DNA from: Pontibacter silvestris
GTDB taxonomy: Bacteria > Bacteroidota > Bacteroidia > Cytophagales > Hymenobacteraceae
DNA: 64,000 bases
Direction: 5' to 3'
Assembly: GCF_020907275.1 (NCBI RefSeq)
Contig: NZ_JAJJWI010000007.1
Span: 152,781-216,780 of the forward strand
Positions 1 to 8,659 of the stretch are shown piece by piece. Positions within the stretch are counted from its first letter, which is position 1. Each line of letters starts with the position of its first letter. Below the pieces are notes generated by a model, which had not been told where the DNA came from, did no database searches, and saw nothing but the letters and a program-made list of their open reading frames with translations. Position numbers and translations under genes: made by a program.

Positions 1-47
1 CATTCATTTGGCAGCGGCTTTTTCGTTTAAGAGGGGAATTATAGGAT

Positions 48-716
48 TTAGAATTTAATACCAAAGTCAAGCGACACACTGCTGTTCTTTAGTCCGATAT
101 TACTATCGCCTAAAAGATCTTCATAATAATCATCTATATCTGAGAGGCCCCGGTGGTAAGTCAGGCCAACAAACAGCTTGGTGCTTTGGCCCATTTGAAA
201 TTCGGCCCCGCCGCCCAGTATGGCATCAGCCTCAAATATGTTGAAGCGTTTAATGGCCTTTTCGCCGTTAATCACTTTCTGATCATTAACCTGAGCTGCA
301 ACTTTAGTATTTAATGAGCCTCCCACCTGGAAATATAAAATAGCTCCGGGAGCTACTTCGTTAGTAAAAAGCTTTAGTGATACAGGTATCTCTAAGTATT
401 GCACCGTTATATCATCCTGCCCTGAAAGTGTTTCTGAGCCTGTACCAGTTGTACGGGTGTAGCTGTAGCTTATGTCTCCGCCTTTGCTTCGATAATGAAG
501 CCCAGTGCTAAAGGCATAGTTCTGAGCAAAGAAGTAATCAGCTATAACGCCTACACCAAGGCGAAGGGTGTTACTCTCATTATCAAAGTTGTACCTGTTT
601 TCTGCTATGAAACGGTTTCCGGTAATGGTAGGCGAAATCTGAAGTCCTATTTCAATCTGTGCCATTGCTGTGAACCCAAAGCCTAAAAAGAGCATTAAAA
701 GTGTAAGTTTCTTCAT
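48..716 (-). CDS. PorT-family outer-membrane beta-barrel protein
   Basis: The 222-residue product starts with a signal peptide (MKKLTLLMLFLGFGFTAMAQ, cleavage after AMAQ). Alternating amphipathic strands follow, ending in a terminal aromatic (DFGIKF), the usual C-terminus of an outer-membrane barrel. The size and the early pattern GLQISPTITGN resemble the PorT/OMP_b-brl_2 group common in Bacteroidota. It is divergent from gldB across about 70 bp. The function is not predictable; most members are structural or transport-type barrels. The family assignment is moderately firm and the role is unknown. Confidence 0.8.
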   Translation of the reverse strand: MKKLTLLMLFLGFGFTAMAQIEIGLQISPTITGNRFIAENRYNFDNESNTLRLGVGVIADYFFAQNYAFSTGLHYRSKGGDISYSYTRTTGTGSETLSGQDDITVQYLEIPVSLKLFTNEVAPGAILYFQVGGSLNTKVAAQVNDQKVINGEKAIKRFNIFEADAILGGGAEFQMGQSTKLFVGLTYHRGLSDIDDYYEDLLGDSNIGLKNSSVSLDFGIKF

Positions 717-789
717 AAGTAAAATTATTTTGCTTCTTTAGTGTTATCCTAATACGTAACAACCCTTTATTTTTGTATAAAACAAGCGA

Positions 790-1782
790 ATGTATTATAG
801 ATTACTCATACTAGCAACTCTTCTGCTCCTGATCGGTTGCCAGAACGACAACTGTGACTTGCCTTCCGAAATCTCTAATGTATCTGTAGATGTTAAAATC
901 GAGCGTCTAGAGAAGCCTTTCTTTAAAGCCGATTCCAAAGAAGATATTTCTCATTTTTTAAACAACAATCCTCTTTTTGCTGACAAGTTCCTGCAGTTAG
1001 CTCAGTACCCTTCTGATACGGTATTAGTTAATTCTCTGTATGGTTTGGCAACGAATAATGAGTTGCGCAATTTAGCCGGAGAGGCTGAACAAAAGTTTGA
1101 GAACATGGACAAAGAGGAGCAGCAGTTGGAGACAGCTTTTAAGGTGGTTAAATACCATTATCCTGATTTTAATGTTCCTGAGGTTAAGACCTTCGTTTCC
1201 GGATTGAGCCAGGATTTATTAGTATCAGATAGTCTTTGGGTATTTGGAGTCGATTTCTTTATTGGTAAAGAAGCTAGCTATAGGCCCGACGCTTATGAAT
1301 ATATCCTACGCCGCTACGAAAGGCCGAACATGGTACCAACTGCTATGCTTCTGCTTTCTAACCGTTTTAATAAAACCAATTTCCTAGAGAGAAGTCTGTT
1401 GGCTGAAATGGTAAGTGCAGGCAAATCCTATTATTTTGCACAAGCTGTAATGCCCTGTACTCCTGATTCGCTTATTATTGGGTACAGCTCAAAGGAGATA
1501 GAGGGCGTTTACTACAACGAAGACAAAATATGGGCACATTTTCTTGAAAAGAGCCTGTTGTATGAAAAAGCTCCTTTCCTGCTGCAGAAGTACATGGGCG
1601 AGCGGCCAAACACACCAGAGATAGACGCTACTGCTCCGGGGCGTATTGGAGTGTGGGTAGGCTGGCAAATTGTTAAGGCTTATATGAACCGCCACCCTGA
1701 AGTAACGCTACCTCAGCTAATGGCCGAGACAGACTTTCAGAAGATATTTGATCAATCAAAGTACAGACCGCAGAAGCGGTGA
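790..1782 (+). CDS. gldB: Gliding motility lipoprotein GldB
   Basis: The 330-residue lipoprotein has a hydrophobic leader and a lipobox ending at Cys17 (LLLIGC), so it should be membrane-anchored. The body matches GldB: an early ERLEKPFF-type motif and a late GRIGVWVGWQIVKAYM block before the C-terminus, where the family carries a peptidase-like fold. GldB is needed for gliding in flavobacteria and is linked to the Gld/T9SS machinery. The gldC gene that often follows gldB in flavobacteria is absent; a glycosyltransferase comes next, about 35 bp downstream on the same strand. The full family length is present. Confidence 0.88.
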   Translation: MYYRLLILATLLLLIGCQNDNCDLPSEISNVSVDVKIERLEKPFFKADSKEDISHFLNNNPLFADKFLQLAQYPSDTVLVNSLYGLATNNELRNLAGEAEQKFENMDKEEQQLETAFKVVKYHYPDFNVPEVKTFVSGLSQDLLVSDSLWVFGVDFFIGKEASYRPDAYEYILRRYERPNMVPTAMLLLSNRFNKTNFLERSLLAEMVSAGKSYYFAQAVMPCTPDSLIIGYSSKEIEGVYYNEDKIWAHFLEKSLLYEKAPFLLQKYMGERPNTPEIDATAPGRIGVWVGWQIVKAYMNRHPEVTLPQLMAETDFQKIFDQSKYRPQKR

Positions 1783-1817
1783 TTGTCTCCACAGTTATAT
1801 AGGTATAAGCGCGCTAC

Positions 1818-3020
1818 ATGCATATTACTGTTTTTAATCAGCACCACCACAACCCCGACTGCCCTGCCACTTGCAGGCATTATACGTTTCTGGAATATCT
1901 GGCGGAGCGGCATGAGGTTAGCCTGATCACAAGCAGTGCCTGGCGGCAGTTGAAGATTTCTGATAACTATAACTGGGCACCTGTAGGTGTGAAGCTGTAT
2001 GAGCAAAATATACCCTACAAGAATAGTATGGGCACTATGGAGCGTTCCATATCTTTTGCAAGGTACGCCGGGTATGGAATGCTCAAAGGCATGAATATAC
2101 CACAAACAGACTTAATCTGGGGCATATCCACTCCGCTGTCTACACCATGGGTTGCCGCACAGGTAGCCAAATGGCGCAAAGTGCCTTGGGTATTTGAGGT
2201 GCAGGACCTTTGGCCTAGCTTTCCTATAGAAATGGGGGCTGTAAAAAACCGATGGCTCCAACAAAGACTGTACAACCTGGAGCTTAAACTTTATAAGAGT
2301 GCTGGTCATATCATTACTTTATCGAAGGACATGACGGACTATGTGGCAGCACAGGGAATCAGCAGAGAAAAGATTTCAACTATTGTAAATGGCACAGATT
2401 TAGACCTGGTAAAGGCGGTAAGGGCAGAGGAAGTAGAAGAACTTCGGAATAAACTTAATCTCCAGGGAAAGCATGCAGTACTCTATGCCGGCACGTATGG
2501 CCGTGCCAATGATATCCCTTCGCTTATACAAGCTGCTGAGGCACTAGCCGATCATCCATCTATTAGATTTTTATTGACGGGTAGCGGCTATTATGAGCAC
2601 CAGTTGCAGGAATTGGCGGAGCGTTTACCTAATGTGCTTCTACTTCCCCCGCAGCCAAGGCCAGATGTGTTTAAGCTCTTTCAGTTAGCAGACTTATCTT
2701 TAGTTTCTTTTAATAACTTGCCTGTACTGGCGACTAACTCGCCAGGTAAGTTTTATGATAGCCTGGCCTGTGGTACTCCTGTTATAGTCACTAATCTCGG
2801 CTGGACAAAAAGCTTTGTGGAAAAGTATAGCTGTGGCTGGTATGTTCCTGCAGAAAAGCCTGCTGTACTGGCTGAGCTCATCAAAAATATTTTTAATAAG
2901 CCGGATGAGCTGATCGCTGCCGGAGCAAGAGGTAAAGTACTTGCTTTTAAACAGTTTGACCGGCAGAACTTAGCCAAAGAGGCAGAACAAATAATGCTGA
3001 ACGTGTATCAACAAAGGTAA
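1818..3020 (+). CDS. GT4-family glycosyltransferase (WbuB-like)
   Basis: The 400-residue protein has the GT-B layout. The N-terminal acceptor domain opens with an H-rich segment (NQHHHNPDCP), and the C-terminal donor domain carries a VLYAGTYGRAN strand-loop and the nucleotide-sugar motif SPGKFYDSLACGTPVIVT near residues 305-325. This is the pattern of WbuB-type transferases that add amino- or deoxy-sugars to surface glycans. No signal peptide or transmembrane segment is visible, so it is probably cytosolic or peripheral at the inner membrane. It follows gldB closely on the same strand. The donor sugar cannot be read from the sequence. Confidence 0.88.
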   Translation: MHITVFNQHHHNPDCPATCRHYTFLEYLAERHEVSLITSSAWRQLKISDNYNWAPVGVKLYEQNIPYKNSMGTMERSISFARYAGYGMLKGMNIPQTDLIWGISTPLSTPWVAAQVAKWRKVPWVFEVQDLWPSFPIEMGAVKNRWLQQRLYNLELKLYKSAGHIITLSKDMTDYVAAQGISREKISTIVNGTDLDLVKAVRAEEVEELRNKLNLQGKHAVLYAGTYGRANDIPSLIQAAEALADHPSIRFLLTGSGYYEHQLQELAERLPNVLLLPPQPRPDVFKLFQLADLSLVSFNNLPVLATNSPGKFYDSLACGTPVIVTNLGWTKSFVEKYSCGWYVPAEKPAVLAELIKNIFNKPDELIAAGARGKVLAFKQFDRQNLAKEAEQIMLNVYQQR

Positions 3021-3103
3021 GTTTGATGCATCGTACATATTTGGTACCTGAAGTTAATATTGGGAGCTGACATGTGTACTAATCTTGTGCAATCACAAAT
3101 AAA

Positions 3104-3143
3104 AAGCCCGATAGCCGGTATAGTATAACCAGCCATCGGGCTT
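3104..3143. terminator. Imperfect bidirectional terminator hairpin
   Basis: The arms pair AAGCCCGAT (3104-3112) with ATCGGGCTT (3135-3143), and the pairing continues inward through G-U pairs. The hairpin lies between the convergent glycosyltransferase and beta-helix lipoprotein genes. The A-run before it gives a U-tract only for minus-strand transcripts. Confidence 0.6.
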
Positions 3144-3164
3144 CTGCAGAAGAAGTACTGCTAA

Positions 3165-4433
3165 TTATTTTGTGCCCATAGCACCTATGTAAGTAGCAGG
3201 GGCAGGAGATGTATATGTTACGCCGTGGATAACTAGCCCATTGGCAAAGTGCCTTGTGAAGTCGGTTGTACCTTTGTTCAGCGCAGGAGAATCAGCACTT
3301 AAGTGGAAGTCCCAGCTGGTGCTGAAAGTGGCGTTGTTGCCAGCGGTGCTCAAAGGGTAGCTTACGAACTTCGGATCGTTGCCGCCTGCTGTGGTAGTCG
3401 TAACGTCGTTTGCACCTGCTACAATCTCTGTTGAAGACTGGAACTGGTCTACACCTTCCTGTGTGTAGCCATAGTAGAAAGTGTTGCTGATGGTTGAGCG
3501 GCTGTCTTCAGGGTTCTTGGTGTCTCTTTTTATACCGAAGCGGCTGTTGGCAATCAGGTTGTTGTACAGGTCTGTGTGTACAGATTTTTCTATCCAGATA
3601 GAGCCGCCTTTGATGTCTGGCCTTCTCCAGCCTGCGTTCACGATGGTGTTGTTATAAGCGATAATGTAAGCCTGAGGTGTGCGGTCGCCTGAGTTGGAAA
3701 GCTTTAAGCCATTAGTGTTAGGGCTGTAGATGAGGTTAAAAGCCACGTCGGCCTGCGTACCTGACTTATAGTTGATTGCCTCGCCGTTAGTTAAGCCAGT
3801 TGTGTAGAATTTATTGTTAGCAACAATAGATTGACCTCCTTCAATATAAAAGGCATCTTCCTGGAAATTACGCACGATGCTGTTTTGTACAACAAACTTA
3901 CCGTTTACGTTAGAGAACCACAACGCAGGCAGTCGCTCACCGCTTTCTGCTTTGTAAAGGCCCTGCTTTACAGATGCAGAAGCCTCGGTAGTGGTTGCGC
4001 CTCCGTACTCCAGTATCACATTATCCAGTACCAGTTCGTTGCAGGTAGGAGCTGCCAGTATACCTCCCCACAGTGCGCCAAACTTATTTTTTTCTGTTCT
4101 GGCACCTTCAGGTACTGTTATCATAATAGGGCTTGCCGCTGTGCCTGTGCAGTAGAGATTACCTAAAACGATGAACTCTGGTTTGGCCGTAGTATCCATT
4201 ACTACTGTTACACCTTCTTCAATGGTAAGGGATTTGCCTGCAGGTACTACTAAATCGCCCGAAACCATATAAGTTTTACCGCTTGTCCATGTGCCTGACA
4301 CTTCGCCAGAAAGTGTTTGCATTTCTTCCTCTGGAGTAGGAGTGGCTTCATCGTCTTTGTCGTCTTTACAGCTTGTGAAGGCAGCCAGAAACAAAGCAGC
4401 TACCATTAAAGTGTTTTTCAGTTGCATTTTCAT
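3165..4433 (-). CDS. Right-handed beta-helix lipoprotein, probably surface-exposed
   Basis: The 422-residue product has a lipoprotein leader with Cys22 followed by an acidic/lysine stretch (CKDDKDDE). Such a stretch resembles the export signal that sends Bacteroidota lipoproteins to the cell surface. The remainder shows parallel beta-helix features: recurring N-rich turns such as NNKFYT, YNNTIV and YNNLIA, with G-rich rungs. It is the last gene of the run phytase, TonB-dependent receptor, lipoprotein, about 48 bp after the receptor. I infer a binding partner or polysaccharide/phosphoester-active accessory for that receptor. No catalytic residues could be assigned. MKM gives an alternative start two codons later. 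Confidence 0.8.
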   Translation of the reverse strand: MKMQLKNTLMVAALFLAAFTSCKDDKDDEATPTPEEEMQTLSGEVSGTWTSGKTYMVSGDLVVPAGKSLTIEEGVTVVMDTTAKPEFIVLGNLYCTGTAASPIMITVPEGARTEKNKFGALWGGILAAPTCNELVLDNVILEYGGATTTEASASVKQGLYKAESGERLPALWFSNVNGKFVVQNSIVRNFQEDAFYIEGGQSIVANNKFYTTGLTNGEAINYKSGTQADVAFNLIYSPNTNGLKLSNSGDRTPQAYIIAYNNTIVNAGWRRPDIKGGSIWIEKSVHTDLYNNLIANSRFGIKRDTKNPEDSRSTISNTFYYGYTQEGVDQFQSSTEIVAGANDVTTTTAGGNDPKFVSYPLSTAGNNATFSTSWDFHLSADSPALNKGTTDFTRHFANGLVIHGVTYTSPAPATYIGAMGTK

Positions 4434-4480
4434 GATGTTGTCAATTAAAAAATTAGTTGTTTGATTTTTTATGTAATGAG

Positions 4481-7261
4481 TTAAAAGTTAATTCTGACGC
4501 CGATCAGGTAAGACTGCTTGTAATAGTCTCTTCGGATAAGGGTTTTGCCGCTCTCCACCGACTGATGCGGCACATTGCTGTTTTTGCTGTTGGCGTTTTT
4601 GATGTAAACCTCCATCGGCGTGTTCAGCAGGTTGTTTGCCTTCAGGAAGACCGTCAGGTGCTTGAACCGTTTTTCTACTGAGGCATCCAACTGCACAAAG
4701 CCTTTTTGCCAGAGGTCGTTGTCCAGAAACTGCGATACGGTATTAATGCGATCTCCAGTATAAGAGGCAGCCACTTGCCCGTTCCAACCCGTTCTGGTGT
4801 CTTTATAAAGTAGGGAGAGGTTAGCCACGTGTGCTGACTGCCCGTAAAGCGGACGCGTTTGCTCTATGTTTACAGCTTTCAAATCGCCGTTCTCCTCGTC
4901 GCGCACCCGCAGCATTTTGGAAGTGGTTATCTGCGAGTTGGTATAAGTATAGTTAGCTTTTATGCCGACGTTTCGGAAGTACTTTATCCAATCCACCTCC
5001 ACGCCATAGTTATCGGCATCACCGAAGTTGCCAGGTGCGTAAAAGATGTCTTGCCCGCGTGTCTCGTCCCGCTGCAAAGTATACTCTATCGGGTTCTGGA
5101 TATGCTTGTAAAAAACACCTACCAACAGTTGGTCTGTGGCATTTGGGAAGAACTCGTAACGCAGGTCTAGGTTATCGGCAATGGCACGTTGCAGATCAGG
5201 GTTGCCACGCTCGTTATAGTCTTCGTTCACGATTTTGTAAGGCACAATCTCGAAAAAGCCAGGGCGGTTAATGGAGCGGAAATACGAGGCACGTATGTTC
5301 TGATTTTGCCACGGCTTATACTTCAGGTGCAGGCTTGGCAATACATCGGTATATACCTGGTTGCTTTCAGGGCGCAGCTCACCCAACGGAAAGCGCATGC
5401 TGTAGCCCTGGTCTGTCGCCTCTACGCGTACACCTCCCGTTACCTGCATTTTTAGCGTCTCTAACTTAAATTGCCCATAGCCCGCCGTAATGTTTTCGGT
5501 AGCGTCGTAAGATAAGGCAGAGGCTACACTGCCTCGCGGGTTCTGCAGCTTCCACTGTATGTCGGTATAGCTGTTGTAGTCAGTGCCATACAGGGCATTT
5601 ACATTTTGCGGACTGAAGAGGTAGTTGTTGTAGAAATTGTCGCGTTTCTTATCGCGGTAAAGGCCGCCAGCCGAGAAGGCAACAGGCACACCTGCCACGG
5701 GTACAGTATAGGTAACATCTAAATAGCCTGTCAGATCTCGGTCGGAGTTGTGCTCCCAGCGGCGAGTCATGCCCTCTACCGTAGTAGGCTGTCTGTTAAA
5801 GTTCTCTTGGATACCTCGCAACGTGACGGTGGTGTTGTCTGGTTCTTCGCTGGTAGCAGAAGAGTACACACCCGACCATCTCACCTTCAGGTTGTCCAGT
5901 AGTTGGTGCTCACCGTGCAAGGTGCTGCTGTAAATCTTCTGCTCCGTTAGGCGTGAACGTACAACATAGGTTAAACCTGCGTTGCCTGCTTCAGCATCAT
6001 AACCTCCGTAAGATAATTGTGTCGTAACGGCATCGCGGGTTTGGATGTTTGTCAGGTTGAGGTAAGCGTTGTATAGTTGCAGCTTGTGGCGCTGGTTTAG
6101 CCTGTAATCCAGCTTTGTGTGCAGGCCATAGCGGTTTTGCTGCTCCGAGTACTGCCGCTCTTGCATATCCGTTACCGTGCTCGATTGGTCTGTATCTACC
6201 ACCGTAGAGTTAAAGAACAGGCTGTTGCTGCCACGGTAGGTGTTCTGGTAACTTCCTGCCACTATTACACCGAGCTTGTTGTCGAAAAAGCGGTTGCCTA
6301 CAGAAAATCCGCCTAATAAGTTAGGCATCGGGCGCTTGGCTTTATAGTTGATGGTGCCACTCGGGAAGTCGCTGGCCGTTGCGTTATAGTCGCTGCCATG
6401 CTGCTCGTAAGGCGATGTATAGTTGATATCGCTGGCGTTGTAGCTCAGAAAATCCCGATCTAAAAAAAGCTGGCTGTAGCCTGTTGCTATATTGGCGCTT
6501 ACCTGGAAGTACTCTGGAGCATCCTTCATCTGCATGTTGATGGCACCTCCTATAGCGTCTCCTTCCATGCTTGGCGTCAGAGCTTTGTACACTTCCAACC
6601 TTTCCAGCAGTTCAGACGGGAAAATATCCAGCGGAACATAGCGGTACTTGTTGTCAGGGCTTGGTATTTTGATGCCGTTCACCAAGGTATAGTTATAGCG
6701 TTTGTCCATGCCCCTAAGGATAGCATACTGCCCGTCGCCGTTGCTGTTCCGCTCGATTGATACCCCCGACACACGCTGCACCACATTGGCTACGGTAAGG
6801 TCTGGCGAAATTTGAATGGCACGTGATGAAACAATGTTCAGTACCTGATCCGCGTTCCGTTCCAGCTGCCTGGCTGTGCGATCGCTGCCGCCATCTGCTC
6901 TGGCCGTTACCATTATTTCTGATAACTGCTGGTGCTGCGACTCCAGCAGTAGGTCCAGTGTTATGGTTTGGCTGTTAGCGGCAATGGTAACTTCTTTCTC
7001 CAATGTTTTGTAACCCATGTAAGAAATCGCCAATGCGTATGTGCCTGCCTGCAAGTCTGAAATCTTATAAGATCCGTCTAAGCCCACAGTAGCAAAAGTG
7101 CTGGTGTTTTTCAGAGAAACATAAGCGCCTACCAAAGGCTCTGAAGACACCTTATCCTGCACCTTTCCTTTAATGGTAGCTGCTAAAATGGGGGAGCAGA
7201 AGCTCAGGCTCAACAGCAGCAGACACAGGGTGTAAACTATAGTTTGCGGATTTCCTTTCAT
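4481..7261 (-). CDS. TonB-dependent outer-membrane receptor
   Basis: The start is taken at 7261 (MKGNPQ...) rather than the more upstream ATG at 7324. It has an AGAGAAAGAG stretch just before it and avoids overlap with the phytase gene. The 926-residue product has a signal peptide, a CarboxypepD_reg-like domain (about residues 30-110, GTYALAISYMGYKTL), a plug (VANVVQRVSGVSIERN, then YAILRGMDKRYNYTLVNG) and a 22-strand-type barrel ending in a C-terminal aromatic (IGVRINF). No SusD-type gene is nearby. It sits 31 bp after the phytase, so import of a phytate breakdown product or a metal-phytate complex is a reasonable inference. The substrate is not proven. Confidence 0.92.
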   Translation of the reverse strand: MKGNPQTIVYTLCLLLLSLSFCSPILAATIKGKVQDKVSSEPLVGAYVSLKNTSTFATVGLDGSYKISDLQAGTYALAISYMGYKTLEKEVTIAANSQTITLDLLLESQHQQLSEIMVTARADGGSDRTARQLERNADQVLNIVSSRAIQISPDLTVANVVQRVSGVSIERNSNGDGQYAILRGMDKRYNYTLVNGIKIPSPDNKYRYVPLDIFPSELLERLEVYKALTPSMEGDAIGGAINMQMKDAPEYFQVSANIATGYSQLFLDRDFLSYNASDINYTSPYEQHGSDYNATASDFPSGTINYKAKRPMPNLLGGFSVGNRFFDNKLGVIVAGSYQNTYRGSNSLFFNSTVVDTDQSSTVTDMQERQYSEQQNRYGLHTKLDYRLNQRHKLQLYNAYLNLTNIQTRDAVTTQLSYGGYDAEAGNAGLTYVVRSRLTEQKIYSSTLHGEHQLLDNLKVRWSGVYSSATSEEPDNTTVTLRGIQENFNRQPTTVEGMTRRWEHNSDRDLTGYLDVTYTVPVAGVPVAFSAGGLYRDKKRDNFYNNYLFSPQNVNALYGTDYNSYTDIQWKLQNPRGSVASALSYDATENITAGYGQFKLETLKMQVTGGVRVEATDQGYSMRFPLGELRPESNQVYTDVLPSLHLKYKPWQNQNIRASYFRSINRPGFFEIVPYKIVNEDYNERGNPDLQRAIADNLDLRYEFFPNATDQLLVGVFYKHIQNPIEYTLQRDETRGQDIFYAPGNFGDADNYGVEVDWIKYFRNVGIKANYTYTNSQITTSKMLRVRDEENGDLKAVNIEQTRPLYGQSAHVANLSLLYKDTRTGWNGQVAASYTGDRINTVSQFLDNDLWQKGFVQLDASVEKRFKHLTVFLKANNLLNTPMEVYIKNANSKNSNVPHQSVESGKTLIRRDYYKQSYLIGVRINF

Positions 7262-7292
7262 CTCTTTCTCTGGATAAGCTCGGGTATGTGTG

Positions 7293-8432
7293 CTATTTTT
7301 TATTTGCCTGTAGAGAGGTGACAACCCCGTTGGGAGCCAGTTTCAAGCCTTTGCCAGCAATATCTTCCCACTTATAGTATTGGAAAGTTTTGTCGGTGGA
7401 CATGGCCACGAACATGCCATTGGGGAACGTGCTGTTGAGGGCGGCGCTGGTAACCTCAGAACCATCGCTTTCGAGGGTAGACACTTTGGTAATTTTTACC
7501 AGTTCGTGTTGGTGCGGGTTCTGCGACGTTCCTTCGCGGGTAAAAATGTGGAAGCGCCCCGCCTCCTGGTCCGACACCAGAATATACCCTGTGCCGTCAT
7601 TGATTTTATAGATGGAAATGCCTTCGTGGTCTTTGCTGAAGTCTTTGGAAGCAAACAGAGCCAGTTCTTCGTTGCCTTTGTCTGGTTCGGCATAATACTT
7701 TCGCACGCCTACACCCTCGTCAGAGTAGTATATATAGCCCAACTCATCATCTACGGCAATAGATTCAATTTCCTTTTTGCCGCTGTACTGGCCAAACTTG
7801 CGCACCATAGTCGCTTTTACCCCTCCCTGGCTATTGTCCTCCAGCAGGTACTGCCACAGGTAAGTGCCATCGGTAGGGCCGCTTTTACGACCAGCTATGG
7901 CGTATACTTTGCCTGTGGCGGGGCTTTTGTAAAGCGCAATGCCCATCAAGTCTCTGTATTCTGTCTCTGTCTCGCCTTCAAAAATCGGAATGCCGCCATT
8001 GTCAATGGGCTGCATGTCTGGCAAGGCATAAATGCGGAGGCTGTGTGTCATACGCTCTGTTACCACGGCTATGTCTGTTGGCTGTCCGTTCAGCATAAAG
8101 CCATACTCGATGTCTACATTATTCGGGCGTTTCAGGCCGCGTACTACTTTATCTTCAATAACCTTCCCGTTCAAGTCGAAAACATAAAGCGCACCGTCTT
8201 CATTTTTATCTGTGCCGATAATGAGGCTTTCTGCTGGGTTCGAAGGGTTTACCCAAATAGCAGGGTCGTCTGTGTCATGCTTTACGGTGTCTGTAATTAT
8301 AGCAGGCTTTATGGCTACTGTGTTCACAACGGGCTCGGCAGGTACAACGGTTGCCTGGTTAGTGCTCTGGCTACTACAGGCAGCGGCTGTTAAAAGTGTG
8401 ATAAGGGAAATACTGGTAGTTAAGTTTTTCAT
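7293..8432 (-). CDS. Beta-propeller phytase (3-phytase), lipoprotein
   Basis: The start is placed at 8432 (MKNLTTS...), giving 379 residues and a lipobox at Cys19 (TAAACSS). A TTG/TAGTTTTG promoter ends at 8491, too close to the longer start at 8486. The family signature DTDDPAIWV (about residues 53-61) is followed by a LIIGTDKNEDGALYVFDL-type blade. Later signatures are IESIAVDDELGYIYYSDE and the KDHEGISIY metal-binding blade. These are the calcium and phosphate ligands of beta-propeller phytases, which hydrolyse myo-inositol hexakisphosphate. It heads the run with the TonB-dependent receptor and beta-helix lipoprotein, pointing to phosphate scavenging at the cell envelope. Confidence 0.92.
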   Translation of the reverse strand: MKNLTTSISLITLLTAAACSSQSTNQATVVPAEPVVNTVAIKPAIITDTVKHDTDDPAIWVNPSNPAESLIIGTDKNEDGALYVFDLNGKVIEDKVVRGLKRPNNVDIEYGFMLNGQPTDIAVVTERMTHSLRIYALPDMQPIDNGGIPIFEGETETEYRDLMGIALYKSPATGKVYAIAGRKSGPTDGTYLWQYLLEDNSQGGVKATMVRKFGQYSGKKEIESIAVDDELGYIYYSDEGVGVRKYYAEPDKGNEELALFASKDFSKDHEGISIYKINDGTGYILVSDQEAGRFHIFTREGTSQNPHQHELVKITKVSTLESDGSEVTSAALNSTFPNGMFVAMSTDKTFQYYKWEDIAGKGLKLAPNGVVTSLQANKK

Positions 8433-8490
8433 TTGCATTAGGTTTTGCTTGTGTGTTGCAGGCTTATCTTCTGGTGCACTGAACACATGG

Positions 8491-8522
8491 CAAAACTAGG
8501 CAGTCAGGAGAGGGAGAATCAA
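8491..8522 (-). promoter_or_regulatory. Putative promoter of the phytase operon
   Basis: Read on the minus strand, a TTG at 8522-8520 is followed after 21 bases by TAGTTTTG at 8498-8491. This fits the Bacteroidota sigma-70 consensus TTG-N19/21-TAnnTTTG. Transcription would begin about 50 bases before the chosen phytase start. Confidence 0.5.
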
Positions 8523-8659
8523 TGAAAGAGCGTGAACAATATGGCAACAATCGGTTTTAGGAGCGTTAACAAAACAGCAACAAAAAATCACGATATTAAT
8601 GCAAATAATTGATTATTAGTAATTTGTAAAATGTTAACAGGTTGTTAAATAATTGCTAT

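Noticed and set aside
1..47. Possible minus-strand start codon at the window edge (CAT at 1-3)
   Set aside because: The rest of the gene would lie outside the window, so nothing can be supported.
1752..2105. 117-codon minus-strand frame across the gldB-glycosyltransferase border
   Set aside because: It overlaps two well-supported genes on the other strand.
7380..8393. 337-codon open frame on the plus strand
   Set aside because: It is entirely antisense to the phytase gene, whose protein motifs are clear; long antisense frames are common here.
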